A stretch of DNA of 62,355 bases from Oscillospiraceae bacterium (GTDB lineage: Bacteria; Bacillota; Clostridia; UBA1212; UBA1255): positions 1 through 62,355 of the forward strand of contig SVJD01000008.1 in assembly GCA_015069165.1 (NCBI GenBank), written 5' to 3'. The position numbers and the translations under genes are program-made. Positions 50,735 to 60,260 of this stretch are shown here, one piece after another. The notes under the pieces were generated by a model, which searched no databases, had not been told where the DNA came from, and saw only the letters and a list, made by a program, of their open reading frames with translations. Positions within the stretch are counted from its first letter, which is position 1, and each line of letters opens with the position of its first letter.

Positions 50735-51283
50735 TTATCCAAAGTATCTCTTCAAAAGTCCTTCGAAGCCTTTGCCGTGTCGAGCTTCGTCTTTTGCCAT
50801 TTCATGTACTGTGTCATGGATAGCATCGAGATTCAATTTCTTTGCCAATGTAGCAAGGTCTTTTTTGCCCTGTGTAGCGCCGTGCTCAGCAGCAACGCGA
50901 AGTTCAAGATTTTTCTTTGTGCTGTCTGTTACGCACTCGCCGAGAAGCTCTGCAAATTTAGCAGCGTGTTCAGCCTCTTCCCAAGCAGCCAGTTTATAGA
51001 AAGCACCGATTTCCGGATAACCCTCTCTTTCAGCAACACGTGCCATTGCAAGATACATACCAACTTCTGTGCATTCACCTTCGAAATTAGCTCTCAAACC
51101 CATAATAACTTCATCATCTACACCTTTAGCAACGCCAACAACATGCTCGTCAGCCCAAACAAGAGCTTCGTCACTTGCCTGCTCTTTGAATTTCTCTGCC
51201 GGTTGCTTACAAATCGGGCAAAACTCCGGTGCACTATCTCCCTCGTGAACATATCCGCATACTGAACATACAAATTTTTTCAT
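50735..51283 (-). CDS. Rubrerythrin with N-terminal rubredoxin domain
   Basis: 182 residues. A rubredoxin domain comes first ([20 protein letters not shown] then ICKQP; CxxC...CxxC), followed by a ferritin-like di-iron domain with [31 protein letters not shown] and [11 protein letters not shown] (E and H ligands). The order, rubredoxin first, is that of reverse rubrerythrins, which reduce H2O2 and O2 in anaerobes. A Fur/PerR-like box overlaps the promoter. Confidence 0.93.
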   Translation of the reverse strand: MKKFVCSVCGYVHEGDSAPEFCPICKQPAEKFKEQASDEALVWADEHVVGVAKGVDDEVIMGLRANFEGECTEVGMYLAMARVAEREGYPEIGAFYKLAAWEEAEHAAKFAELLGECVTDSTKKNLELRVAAEHGATQGKKDLATLAKKLNLDAIHDTVHEMAKDEARHGKGFEGLLKRYFG

Positions 51284-51336
51284 TTTAAATTACCTCCGTA
51301 AAAATTATTTTCTGATTGTGGCAGTAATAATAAATC

Positions 51337-51355
51337 AATAATGATAACTATTACT
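51337..51355. promoter_or_regulatory. Fur/PerR-like box at the rubrerythrin promoter
   Basis: AATAATGATAACTATTACT agrees with the Fur-family consensus dyad at 14 of 19 positions by my count. It lies just downstream of the -10, a position that would block initiation. In Clostridia, rubrerythrins are commonly PerR controlled. Confidence 0.55.
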
Positions 51356-51361
51356 GTTTTT

Positions 51362-51389
51362 AGTATATCATAAAATTTCCCCCTGTCAA
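51362..51389 (-). promoter_or_regulatory. Promoter of the rubrerythrin gene
   Basis: On the reverse strand, TTGACA (51389-51384), 16-bp spacer, TATACT (51367-51362). Confidence 0.75.
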
Positions 51390-51517
51390 TACTTTTATAA
51401 AAAAATTTTTTATAAATGAGTGAAAATTTAATTTCTACTGTGAATAGTGTCAAGTTATTCTTAGGATTTTAAAAGTCCGCCACTTCTACTTTTAGAAAAA
51501 GCACTTTGCTGCGCTGG

Positions 51518-51758
51518 TTTTGTCTCGTTTTTCATTTCAGGACAAAACCCTCAAACAGCGGCGCGGTGCTTTTTGTCTCATTTTTCATTTCGGGACAAAA
51601 CCCTCAAACAGCGGTGCGGTGCTTTTTGTCTCGTTTTTCATTTCGGGACAAAACCCTCAAGCAGCGGCGCGGTACTTTTTGTCTCGTTTTTCATTTCGGG
51701 ACAAAACCTCAAGCAGCAGTGCGGTACTTTTTGTCTCGTTTTTCATTTCGGGACAAAA
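51518..51758. repeat. Five tandem 53-bp units, each with a hairpin
   Basis: TTTTGTC starts at 51518, 51571, 51624, 51677 and 51729 (periods 53, 53, 53, 52). Each unit has TTTTGTCTCG, a loop TTTTTCATTT and CGGGACAAAA, a 10-bp stem with a G-T wobble, then a 22-23-base GC-richer spacer containing CTCAAACAGCGG or a close variant. The last copy lacks its spacer. Open frames across the array are repeat artefacts. The 673-bp gap 51284-51957 otherwise holds the rubrerythrin promoter and nothing else I can call. Confidence 0.9.
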
Positions 51759-51957
51759 CCGCTCTCCATCTACTGCTCTTTACAATTATTACTTTATCAC
51801 TTTTGGAATGGCTTGATGTACACCTCTGTCTCAGTAGCCTAAAAACAATCCTATGAGCGTAAAACTAAAATTTTTATATACATAAACTATGTACATTTTA
51901 TGGTTTTTTTGGTAAACTTAAAAAAATATCATTTTCGAAAGGATGCGCAGCAGCACC

Positions 51958-52458
51958 ATGGCAGAGAAAAAACAAATCAGATTTATGATAAACGGAAAAG
52001 CATATACATTACGTCATGACGAGCCGGAGGAATACATTCACAGAATCGAACACTTCCTTAATACAAAGGTAGCTGCGGCGGCGAAGGCAGACCTTCGTCT
52101 TGAGCAACAAACAGCCATAGTAATGGCAGCTATTTCAATTACAGACGAGCTTTTCAAAACTCAAAAGAATTTTAATACGCTTAAAAATGAAATAAAACGT
52201 ATGATGGACGAGTATGACCGCTTAAAAATCGAAAAGCAAGATTTGGACGAGCAGCTTTCAAGGGCGGAGCAACAAATCGACACACTTTCAAAACAGCTTT
52301 TGCTTGCAAGACACGGCGCGGTTCCCACTCCCGATGATTTCATTTCAGCAAATTACTCAAATAACGAAAGTTTAAATAATTCTTCTGAATCTTTCGGCGG
52401 CGGTATCGGCGGAGACGCTTTCTTCCCTGCAGGGGATGACATTTACGATGAACTCTAA
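51958..52458 (+). CDS. zapA: Cell division protein ZapA
   Basis: 166 residues from the ATG at 51958 (MAEKKQIRFMINGKAYTLRH), which fits ZapA homologues. The ATG at 51943 directly abuts AAAGG and is a poor start, though AAAGGA is then 15 bases from the chosen ATG, so the start is not certain. ALVMAA-type core: LEQQTAIVMAAISITDELFK. A coiled coil (~75-115) and an unusual acidic, Asn/Gly-rich tail extend it beyond the ~100-residue norm. ZapA crosslinks FtsZ filaments. The U32 gene overlaps its end by 11 bp. Confidence 0.88.
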   Translation: MAEKKQIRFMINGKAYTLRHDEPEEYIHRIEHFLNTKVAAAAKADLRLEQQTAIVMAAISITDELFKTQKNFNTLKNEIKRMMDEYDRLKIEKQDLDEQLSRAEQQIDTLSKQLLLARHGAVPTPDDFISANYSNNESLNNSSESFGGGIGGDAFFPAGDDIYDEL

Positions 52459-54889
52459 TTTTAATTTTAACTCTTATACCAAGCCGGAGCTTCTTGCTCC
52501 GGCCGGTTCTTTTGATTGCTTAAAAGCGGCAGTGCAAAACGGTGCAGATGCCGTTTATCTCGGTTTAAAACAAGGCAGCGCTCGTATGGGTGCTGATAAT
52601 TTTTCCCTTTCAGAGCTAAAAGAAGCTGTTTCTTATGCCCATACACGCGAAGTGCGTGTTTATTTGGCAATTAACACACTTATGTTTGACAACGAGCAGG
52701 ATTTTGCCTACCAAATGGCAAAAGAAGCAGATGCCATAGGTGTAGATGCCCTTATTTTACAAGATTTGGGATTAGCAAAAAAAATACTCCAAAACAAATC
52801 CTCTTTCAATTGCGAAATACACGCCAGCACTCAAATGAGCGTTTATAATTCCGAAGGCGTAAAAATGCTCAAAAAGCTCGGATTCGACAGATGTATAACA
52901 GCACGCGAGCTTTCCTTAAAAGAAATAAAGGAACTTTGCAACTCAAATATAATGGAAATTGAAGTTTTCTGCCACGGCGCACTTTGCATATCACTTTCCG
53001 GTCAATGCCTTTTGAGCAGTTTTATAGGAGGCCGCAGCGGAAACCGCGGAACTTGTGCCCAACCTTGCAGAAAAAAATATTCTCTATGCACAAACGGCAA
53101 AGAATCTTCTGCCGCATACAGAATAAGTCCCGCAGATTTCGCGGCACTTCCCCATATAGAAGAACTTATCGCCGCAGGCGTACATTCCCTTAAAATAGAA
53201 GGCCGTTTAAAATCCCCGGCATACGTTGCGGCAGTTACCAAAAGTTACCGCGAAGCAATTGACAGCTTTTTCGACGGCAAAACTTTTGACATATCAAAAA
53301 ATATACGGAATATGCAGCTTCTTTTCGGCCGCGGCGATTTTACTTCCGGATATTTAAACGGGAAACTCTCTTTTAATGACATAACATTTCGCTCTGCCGG
53401 CAGAGTAGGTTTGCCAATAGGTACAACAATTGGTAAGCCTGTCAAAATGCCCGCGCCCAAAAACTTGCCGGCAAACCTTTCGAGATTTCGTATAGAAGCC
53501 AAAACCGAAAGCAAAGCCAAAATAAGCGTAGGTGACGGCATAACAGTTTACGCCATGATAAATGACGAACAAAAAATTATTTGCGGCGGTACTGTTAATC
53601 AAATAAACAAAAAAACACCTGCACAAACAGAAATAATTGCAGTGGGTAAACTTTCAAACGAAAATTACGGCAACGCGCAAGCTGTTCTTACATTAACAGA
53701 CGATGCAAAGCTTCGCGAAAATATCGAAGCTATTACAAAAGCAGAAAACAAACGGGTGCCTGTTTTTATGCGTTTTAAAGGCTTTACAGGCGATTTTCCG
53801 GAATTGGAATTATTTGACGATTTAGGTAATTCATGTTCCGCAAAAGGCTCTGAACCCCTCCAAAACGCACTAAAATCAGCGACAGCAGCAGAAGATGTCA
53901 AAAAACAACTTTCAAAGTTGGGAGATACACCTTTTTACGCTTCCGAGATTGAAATTCAATTAGGCGAAAACATCTTTGTTCCTGTTTCTGTTTTAAACTC
54001 AATGCGCAGAGAATGTACTTCCGCACTTATAAAATTGAAAGCCGCAAGAATTTGCACAGAAAAAAATGAAGTCAAATCTTTTTCAAACACCAAAATGTTC
54101 ACTTCAAAAACATTATCAGGCGGTATATCGTTGTTTTTCTATAAAATCGCAAGCTTCTTAGATTTTTCACCTGAAAATTTGCCCGATATTCTCCGTCCGT
54201 ATAAAAACGAAGAGTTGACTTGTTATATACCGATGAATGTTTTTTACAGCCATATGCAAAATTCCGAGATATTAGCTCGCACACTTGAAAAAATCAGTAA
54301 TATAAAAAATCAAAAAACGAAAATAATTGCTGTTTTCCCTTTTGTTTCTTTAGGAATGGCTCTTGAAAAATCCAAAAATAACATGGATTACATCTGTGAA
54401 AATTATTTAGGAAAATATATAGATGGTTTTATGTGTGAAAACATCGGAGATTTTGAATTATTAAAAAACACAAACACTTTTGTTTGCGCTGATTACAGTT
54501 TAAATATAGCTAACCGTGAAAGTTTGACAGTTTTGGAAGATTTTGGTGTCAGCCGTGCTACATTATCAGTAGAGCTCAATGCTTCTGATACAGGGAAATT
54601 TTTCAACACAGAAATAAATCAAGAAATAGTTGTAGGCGGTCCTATAGTTCTCATGCGCAGCCGTCATTGCTATATCGACGAAAATGACTGCAATGGAAAA
54701 TGTGCTAAATGCGCAAAAGCTTCTTATTCTTTAAAAGACTCTTTTGGTTGCGAATTCCCCATAATCACCCAAAAAGATGATTGTTGCAGTATTTTGCTCA
54801 GCCACAAAAATCTTTCTTACACCAAAGAAGAAATAAAAAAATTACGCAGCAAAAACCCCAGGTTTACGCTGCGCGTGAATATTTTATAA
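52448..54889 (+). CDS. U32-family peptidase-like protein with DUF3656-type tail
   Basis: 813 residues from the ATG at 52448 (AGGGGA 11 bases upstream; an ATG at 52436 abuts this site). KPELLAPAGSFDCLKAAVQN and GADAVYLGLKQGSARMGADN are the U32 start, and EVFCHGALCISLSGQCLLSS, GNRGTCAQPCRKKY and SLKIEGRLKSPAYVA are the core motifs. The conserved Cys residues (CHGALCIS, GQC, CAQPC) bind an iron-sulfur cluster in relatives such as RlhA, which hydroxylates 23S rRNA, so peptidase activity is doubtful. A long C-terminal region includes CNGKCAKCAKAS. Coupled to zapA. Confidence 0.9.
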   Translation: MNSNFNFNSYTKPELLAPAGSFDCLKAAVQNGADAVYLGLKQGSARMGADNFSLSELKEAVSYAHTREVRVYLAINTLMFDNEQDFAYQMAKEADAIGVDALILQDLGLAKKILQNKSSFNCEIHASTQMSVYNSEGVKMLKKLGFDRCITARELSLKEIKELCNSNIMEIEVFCHGALCISLSGQCLLSSFIGGRSGNRGTCAQPCRKKYSLCTNGKESSAAYRISPADFAALPHIEELIAAGVHSLKIEGRLKSPAYVAAVTKSYREAIDSFFDGKTFDISKNIRNMQLLFGRGDFTSGYLNGKLSFNDITFRSAGRVGLPIGTTIGKPVKMPAPKNLPANLSRFRIEAKTESKAKISVGDGITVYAMINDEQKIICGGTVNQINKKTPAQTEIIAVGKLSNENYGNAQAVLTLTDDAKLRENIEAITKAENKRVPVFMRFKGFTGDFPELELFDDLGNSCSAKGSEPLQNALKSATAAEDVKKQLSKLGDTPFYASEIEIQLGENIFVPVSVLNSMRRECTSALIKLKAARICTEKNEVKSFSNTKMFTSKTLSGGISLFFYKIASFLDFSPENLPDILRPYKNEELTCYIPMNVFYSHMQNSEILARTLEKISNIKNQKTKIIAVFPFVSLGMALEKSKNNMDYICENYLGKYIDGFMCENIGDFELLKNTNTFVCADYSLNIANRESLTVLEDFGVSRATLSVELNASDTGKFFNTEINQEIVVGGPIVLMRSRHCYIDENDCNGKCAKCAKASYSLKDSFGCEFPIITQKDDCCSILLSHKNLSYTKEEIKKLRSKNPRFTLRVNIL

Positions 54890-54891
54890 TC

Positions 54892-56175
54892 TTATAAGAA
54901 TGCTTTAAACAATTTCCTCATTTGGTAAATATCCTCTGTGCCGCCAAATTCTCTTACGGAATGCATTGCAAGCATCGGATTTCCGATATCTACCGTCATT
55001 ATGCCGCCCATGGCAGAAATCATCGGCCCGATTGTACGTCCGCCGCGCGAAGTGCTTCTGTTTACATACTCTTGGTACGGAATTCCGTTTTCCTTGCACA
55101 TCTTTTTGAAAAACGCACTACCTGCAACAGATGTAGCATACGATTGATTGGAATTTATCTTTACAACAGGCCCTTTATTAAGACTAACAATAGTATTCGG
55201 ATCGCTTTTACCCATATACGACGGATGTGTTGCGTGTGCCATATCAGCCGAAAAAACAACACTTTTTGCCATAATTCTGCTAAAATCTTCTCTGTTATAC
55301 CCAAATTTACGGCAAATTCTTTCCAGCAAATCAGGCAACATATTACTTTGCGCGCCTCGGTCACTGGCAGAACCACATTCTTCGTGGTCATAAATGAACA
55401 CCGCAAATGAGTTATCTGCCAATTCAGTCGAAGTAATGGCAGAAATTAACGTATATGCCATTTCGCAGTCATCCAAACCGGGAGAAGAAATAAACTCCTC
55501 ATTTATTCCGACATATTCCGCAGGTGCAGCATCGTACAACATCATATCAAAACTTAAAATGTCAGCCACATCCACACCGGCATCATCGGCAACATAGCGC
55601 AAAAATTCTCCGCATCCCTCTTCAGGTTGTCCCACAAACGGACGAATTTCAGTTTGTAAATCAAATTTTGCTCCGTCATTTACATCAGGAACCATGTGAA
55701 TCGCCGCACTTGGGATAACTGCAACAGGCTTTTGCAAATCAAAGTCAACAAAATCAGTGCCTATTACACTGTTATAATAAATTCTTCCTGCGCACGAAAG
55801 CGGTCTGTCCAGCCAACCGTGATGAATCAAGCCGCCATAAGGCTCCAGGGTAAGTCTTTCATATCCGCCGTCCACAGTAGAAACGGCAGGTTTTACGTGA
55901 AAACCGGGGACATCGTGATGGGCCGCCGCTATTCTGAAACCGCTTTGCAAAGGCATATTCTCTGAACTAATGCGAAAAACTGATAAAAGCGTGCCGTTTC
56001 GCACAACATAGTAAATCCGGTCAGGCTCAATGTCCCACTCTTGTTCTTCATAAAGCCTGCAAGCCCCTGCCTGCTCCAAAATTTCCGAAAAATATGTCGC
56101 ACTATGGTATGGTGTGTGGCATCTGTCTATATATTCTATAAATCCGTCGCACACTCTTTTTACGTCATGTTTCAT
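54892..56175 (-). CDS. M18-family aminopeptidase
   Basis: 427 residues from the ATG at 56175 (GGAGGCG 9 bases upstream; the frame continues further up but has no such site). FRIAAAHHDVPGFHVKPAVS carries the first zinc ligand (AHxD), AVFIYDHEECGSASDRGAQS gives the catalytic Glu pair and AKSVVFSADMAHATHP supplies ligands. It belongs to the aspartyl/DNPEP-type aminopeptidases, cytoplasmic zinc enzymes that trim N-terminal residues. Convergent with the U32 gene, 3 bp apart. Confidence 0.92.
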   Translation of the reverse strand: MKHDVKRVCDGFIEYIDRCHTPYHSATYFSEILEQAGACRLYEEQEWDIEPDRIYYVVRNGTLLSVFRISSENMPLQSGFRIAAAHHDVPGFHVKPAVSTVDGGYERLTLEPYGGLIHHGWLDRPLSCAGRIYYNSVIGTDFVDFDLQKPVAVIPSAAIHMVPDVNDGAKFDLQTEIRPFVGQPEEGCGEFLRYVADDAGVDVADILSFDMMLYDAAPAEYVGINEEFISSPGLDDCEMAYTLISAITSTELADNSFAVFIYDHEECGSASDRGAQSNMLPDLLERICRKFGYNREDFSRIMAKSVVFSADMAHATHPSYMGKSDPNTIVSLNKGPVVKINSNQSYATSVAGSAFFKKMCKENGIPYQEYVNRSTSRGGRTIGPMISAMGGIMTVDIGNPMLAMHSVREFGGTEDIYQMRKLFKAFL

Positions 56176-56213
56176 TAAAGTTCGCCTCCGAATATTTTTT
56201 CTCACTTTATATT

Positions 56214-58085
56214 TTAAGTACTTTTTATCACATTTCTGCTGTCATGACAACAAAAATAAATAATTTGTCTGTCCTTTGACGCCATTCTTACTGCTTTGGA
56301 TATTTTTTCCATATTATCCTTGTCAAGGCTTATAAACGGATCATCAAGAATAACAAAAGGTTTTTCTTCACCATACATACTGTCTGCCAATGCCATTCTG
56401 AAACAAAAAGCCAACACTGCTTTTTGTCCGCAACTTAAATGCTTGTAACTTTTCTGTTGTCCCATAATTTCAAAATAAACATTAAATTCATCATCAATTA
56501 TGATTTTTTCGCCTATAACTTCTTCTGCAATTTCTGAATACTTTTCAAAACGCGCCTTTATAGGTGCCGCATATTTGTTTTTTATGTTATTTTCCGCTTC
56601 TTGCAAAGCGTTTAGTGCCGCCTCAAACACAAAAAGAGATTCTTTGTATTTTGTCAACAATTCTTCCGCTTCCTCAAGTTGATTTTGCCTGTCAGCCAAA
56701 TCTTCCATTTCTGCCTCATCTCGGTAAATTTGTCTTTCCAAATTTGCCATTTCCTGTTTAAGCCTTGCCATTTCTCGCTCCGACTGTATTGAATCCGCGT
56801 TTTTCATTCCCATTTCGCTCTTAATTTCGGAACGCCTAAGTTCAATTCGCTGATGTTCTTCTTTTTCGCGTAAATACTTCTCTGCTGCTTCTCGAATGAT
56901 TTCTACTTCTCTTTTCAAATCCGATTCATTGTAGTTCGTTTTATACGCTCTTACAAATTCTATTATCTCCTGCAAACAAAACTCATATCTCAACGTAAGT
57001 TTTCGTCTTTCTTGCTGTAAAACCTCTGCTTGTTTTAACTTCTTCGCCGACACACATAAGTAAACTGCCAAAATTCCTGCCATTCCCACAGTAACCACTG
57101 CCCCGATAATCTGTCCGACACCAAGCAAAACCGCCGCGGTTATTATCAAAAACGCCTCTACAGTAAGCAACAATTTATTCATCTTCGCTTTATTCAAAAT
57201 CTGTTGTTGCTGCTCTTTCAATTGCGAATCCTTTTCATCAAGCTCTTTAAATTCATCAAAACATTTATTAATTCTTTCAAAATCACTTTTTTGCGGAACT
57301 CCTGTAATAAACATATCCGACAATGCCGCAAATTCCCGTTCTTTGTTTGCCGGCACAACGTATTCTTCTAATTTCGACTCCAAAACAAGGCTTTTTTTAA
57401 TTTCTTCCTCTTTTTCTTTAATTTCCTCTTTAATCTGTTCTCGCCTTTCGTATAGCGTTTGCGTACGTTCCTGTATGCTTTCCAAGCGGTACGCTTCTTC
57501 TCTTAAAGTGCGAACAAGTTCTTGTTGATTTGGTATCAACCCGTTTTTTCCTCGTTGCGGCTGTAACTTTTTGATTTCTTCTTCCAACAATTTTTTTGCT
57601 GTACTGCCCTCGTCGGAATTCTGAATTTTCGCTTCTATTCCGGCAGGTGTATATATTTCAATATCCTCGGCATTAAAGAAAACTGTTTTTTCAAAAGATT
57701 CTTTGTCAATGCCAAAAACGGACTTTCCTATGTCGTCGCCCAATTCGTCAGTCAAACCGCCATTTTTATACACTTTCACTTCGTCTTTCACAGAGCTTTT
57801 CTTGTCAAAAAATCTTTCTATTTTAAACTCTGTCCCATTTAATTCAAAAACAATCGAGCCGCCGAAGCTTCCCTTGTCAAAGGGGTAAAAATGTTGTCTG
57901 TCCTCAAAGCTTTTTGTATTAGCCTTAACAGAGGGTATTCCGTAAAACATAGCCTTTATAAAAGATGCCAATGTCGTTTTTCCTGCTCCGTTTTCCCAAT
58001 TAAAAGATGCAATATCGGAATCAAAATAAAAATCTTTTTTCGTAAATTTACCGTAATTCTCTATATGACATGAAATTATTTTCAC
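56214..58085 (-). CDS. SbcC/YhaN-like AAA ATPase
   Basis: 623 residues from a GTG that overlaps the stop of the partner gene. MKIISCHIENYGKFTKKDFY is the start, Walker A is NWENGAGKTTLASFIKAMFY, and the end has LSCGQKAVLAFCFRMALADS (ABC signature) and PFVILDDPFISLD (Walker B). A coiled coil (~200-270 and ~375-490) flanks a hydrophobic stretch (LLTVEAFLIITAAVLLGVGQ and on), as in YhaN proteins. With the next gene it probably forms an SbcDC-type nuclease that trims DNA ends or hairpins. Confidence 0.88.
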   Translation of the reverse strand: MKIISCHIENYGKFTKKDFYFDSDIASFNWENGAGKTTLASFIKAMFYGIPSVKANTKSFEDRQHFYPFDKGSFGGSIVFELNGTEFKIERFFDKKSSVKDEVKVYKNGGLTDELGDDIGKSVFGIDKESFEKTVFFNAEDIEIYTPAGIEAKIQNSDEGSTAKKLLEEEIKKLQPQRGKNGLIPNQQELVRTLREEAYRLESIQERTQTLYERREQIKEEIKEKEEEIKKSLVLESKLEEYVVPANKEREFAALSDMFITGVPQKSDFERINKCFDEFKELDEKDSQLKEQQQQILNKAKMNKLLLTVEAFLIITAAVLLGVGQIIGAVVTVGMAGILAVYLCVSAKKLKQAEVLQQERRKLTLRYEFCLQEIIEFVRAYKTNYNESDLKREVEIIREAAEKYLREKEEHQRIELRRSEIKSEMGMKNADSIQSEREMARLKQEMANLERQIYRDEAEMEDLADRQNQLEEAEELLTKYKESLFVFEAALNALQEAENNIKNKYAAPIKARFEKYSEIAEEVIGEKIIIDDEFNVYFEIMGQQKSYKHLSCGQKAVLAFCFRMALADSMYGEEKPFVILDDPFISLDKDNMEKISKAVRMASKDRQIIYFCCHDSRNVIKST

Positions 58086-59119
58086 TTTGACACCCCCACT
58101 CCTTTAAAAGCTCTGATTCCTGCTGAGATAATGCGTTCCCTTTCTTCTTCACTGTATCTTTTGTCAGCAAGAACAGTTCTTACGAACTCACCCTTCAAAG
58201 AAATTTCTTCTGCAAGCTGTTTTATATCAATTTTCTCTGTCGTTTTGTTTTTTACATAAACGAAAAAGCATTTTTCTCTCATATATTCTGTAATATCTTC
58301 TGCCAAAGAACTTCCGTCAAAGGTAATTTCTCCGCATACATTTATCAAACACAGATTATCTTTTCCCAAATTTATTTCATTGCAGATAATTTTATATGCT
58401 TCGTACGAATCCGCCGCATTACTTACATCTACCGTATATTCTTCTGTAATGCGTACGGAATTTTTCATAAATTCAAAATTCATCGTGTCCGTATCAAGCA
58501 CAACAAAACCTTTAACGCCAATTTCATCAAAACCGCGACCTTCAAGGCAACCGCTGTAAATGCTTCGGCCACGTATATTGAGTTTTGCTTCCGAGAAACT
58601 GTGAATATGTCCGAGAGCCAAATAATCTATATTTTTTTCGGCAAGTTTCGGAAGTTCTTCTATACTGCCATGCAGCATTACAATATTTTTGCTGTCTATC
58701 GGCAAATGCAATGCACAACTTATTTCCGCTTTGTTGTTTTGAGAAATTTCCACTCCTGAAATCGTAACATCCTCATAAAAATACGTTTTCCATTCCCTTG
58801 AAAACTTTTTTAAATTTGCCGGTTCTTCTTGGTCATAACCCTCCAAAGAGTCATGGTTGCCGCGCAAATATATAAAATCTATACCAGGGTTGTTTTTAAC
58901 GACACTGTAAAAAAAATCTTTATCTTTTTTCAAAGGCCTTGCTGAATCAAATAAATCACCTGATATGAGAATAATTTTTATTTCATTCGCATTTGCATAA
59001 TCCACTACTTTATTAAAAGCTTGTCTGACTTCTGATTTTCTGATTTGTGCTTTATCTTTAGGTAATTTTGATTCTATTTTTGAGCCAAGATGCACATCTG
59101 CCAAATGTATTATTTTCAT
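58082..59119 (-). CDS. DNA repair exonuclease, SbcD/YhaO-like
   Basis: 345 residues from the ATG at 59119 (GAGGAAC upstream; a GTG in frame five codons earlier is less likely). MKIIHLADVHLGSKIESKLP (DxH), ILISGDLFDSARPL (GDLFD), YLRGNHDSLEGYDQ (GNHD) and DYLALGHIHSFSEAKL (GHIH) are the calcineurin-type metal ligands in order. It supplies the Mn-dependent nuclease for the following ATPase, whose GTG overlaps its stop by 4 bp. Confidence 0.93.
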   Translation of the reverse strand: MKIIHLADVHLGSKIESKLPKDKAQIRKSEVRQAFNKVVDYANANEIKIILISGDLFDSARPLKKDKDFFYSVVKNNPGIDFIYLRGNHDSLEGYDQEEPANLKKFSREWKTYFYEDVTISGVEISQNNKAEISCALHLPIDSKNIVMLHGSIEELPKLAEKNIDYLALGHIHSFSEAKLNIRGRSIYSGCLEGRGFDEIGVKGFVVLDTDTMNFEFMKNSVRITEEYTVDVSNAADSYEAYKIICNEINLGKDNLCLINVCGEITFDGSSLAEDITEYMREKCFFVYVKNKTTEKIDIKQLAEEISLKGEFVRTVLADKRYSEEERERIISAGIRAFKGVGVSK

Positions 59120-59160
59120 TGAAATGTTCCTCACTACTCTTTGTTTTTGACTCTTTTTAA

Positions 59161-59190
59161 AAAAGGCATTTCCTCTCGGAAATGCCTTTT
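59161..59190. terminator. Bidirectional terminator after the zinc-ribbon gene
   Basis: AAAAGGCATTTCC, TCTC loop, GGAAATGCCTTTT: perfect 13-bp stem, flanked by A-rich and T-rich ends. It separates the zinc-ribbon gene from the YhaO/YhaN operon. Confidence 0.9.
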
Positions 59191-59210
59191 AATTCCTATG
59201 GGATACTTTA

Positions 59211-60098
59211 TTAGTCGAGCAAATCTGAAAGATCTCCCAAACCGTCAAGTGCAGAACCTAAATCTTTAAGGTCAGCCATACCTTTTACAGTTGATACGAT
59301 TTCTTCTGCCATGAATCTGCCACTCGCTGTGCAAAGATACCAATCTCCGTCAATTTCAACGGCATACATAGTCATTTCATCTTCCTCTTCATCGTCATCG
59401 CCTTCAATTACAGTCTCAATTTCGATTTCGATAGCATCTCCAACATCCTTACGCGGAATATCGTAAGTTTCTTTCAATGTATCTTTAATTTTGTCAAGTT
59501 TAGATTCACTGAGCTCGTCAGTGTCTTTTATGTCATAAGAAACACTAACATCATCACCAACCATCGCTTCCAATAATTTCATCATTGCATCAAAAGCATC
59601 TTCTTCATAAATTTCTTCTATCTCGTCAAGTTTAAGGTCTTCTTTATCTTCAACATATTCCCAATATGCTTCCGGTGCAAGATCTTCTATCAAACTTGCT
59701 TTGCCTTTAAAAGATACTTTCATGTAATTATCAACTGCGTCCTCATATCCGCCACCCGAAAGTGCGATTGCGAGAACAAATAAAACGATAACACTCAAAA
59801 GTACGCCGGCTGTTATCAAGAGTGTATTTTTGTCTTTGTTCTTAAGCTTTGCAATGAAACCGTTAACTACGCCCGCAACACCTGATTCTTTTGCGTCTTC
59901 TGTTGCTTGAGTTTCACAATCAGCGTTGCACTCAGCACACTCACAATTTGCGCTTTCATCAGCCGGAGCTGCAGTTTCAACCTGTTCACTTGCCGGAGCT
60001 GTCTCTTGTATAACATCTTCTACTTTTGTACCGCAATCTTTACAAAAAACTGCTTCGTCAGCTAATTCTGTACCACAATTTTTACAAAATTTACTCAT
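59211..60098 (-). CDS. Zinc-ribbon membrane protein
   Basis: 295 residues. FCKNCGTELADEAVFCKDCG is a double CxxC zinc ribbon at the N-terminus. An Ala/Glu-rich linker with a further Cys group (CECAECNADC) follows, then one membrane helix (ITAGVLLSVIVLFVLAIALS, about 95-116) and an acidic extracytoplasmic domain (~118-295) with predicted alpha/beta structure. Such proteins are common in Clostridia without a known function. AGGAGGAAG before the ATG and its own promoter. Confidence 0.8.
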   Translation of the reverse strand: MSKFCKNCGTELADEAVFCKDCGTKVEDVIQETAPASEQVETAAPADESANCECAECNADCETQATEDAKESGVAGVVNGFIAKLKNKDKNTLLITAGVLLSVIVLFVLAIALSGGGYEDAVDNYMKVSFKGKASLIEDLAPEAYWEYVEDKEDLKLDEIEEIYEEDAFDAMMKLLEAMVGDDVSVSYDIKDTDELSESKLDKIKDTLKETYDIPRKDVGDAIEIEIETVIEGDDDEEEDEMTMYAVEIDGDWYLCTASGRFMAEEIVSTVKGMADLKDLGSALDGLGDLSDLLD

Positions 60099-60138
60099 TT
60101 CTTTCTTCCTCCTGTATATAAATACAAATTACTATATT

Positions 60139-60167
60139 ATATTATCATATACGGGCATTTTTTACAA
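60139..60167 (-). promoter_or_regulatory. Promoter of the zinc-ribbon gene
   Basis: On the reverse strand, TTGTAA (60167-60162), 17-bp spacer, TAATAT (60144-60139). Confidence 0.55.
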
Positions 60168-60186
60168 CAAAATCATATAAAAAAGA

Positions 60187-60221
60187 GCACGAGCAAACAA
60201 TTCTGATTTGTTTACTCGTGC
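60187..60221 (-). terminator. Terminator after the 47-residue gene
   Basis: GCACGAG and AAACAA pair with TTGTTT and CTCGTGC, one mismatch between the two parts, followed on the reverse strand by TCTTTTTT. Confidence 0.85.
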
Positions 60222-60260
60222 ACCATAAACTATTTGTCAGTCCAAAATAACATCAAGTTA

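Noticed and set aside
51518-51758. CRISPR array
   Set aside because: The spacers between the hairpins are nearly identical from unit to unit and no cas genes are present.
51506-51856. Open frames of 89-116 codons in the tandem repeat region
   Set aside because: All three frames are open only because the 53-bp unit lacks stops; the products are repeat translations.
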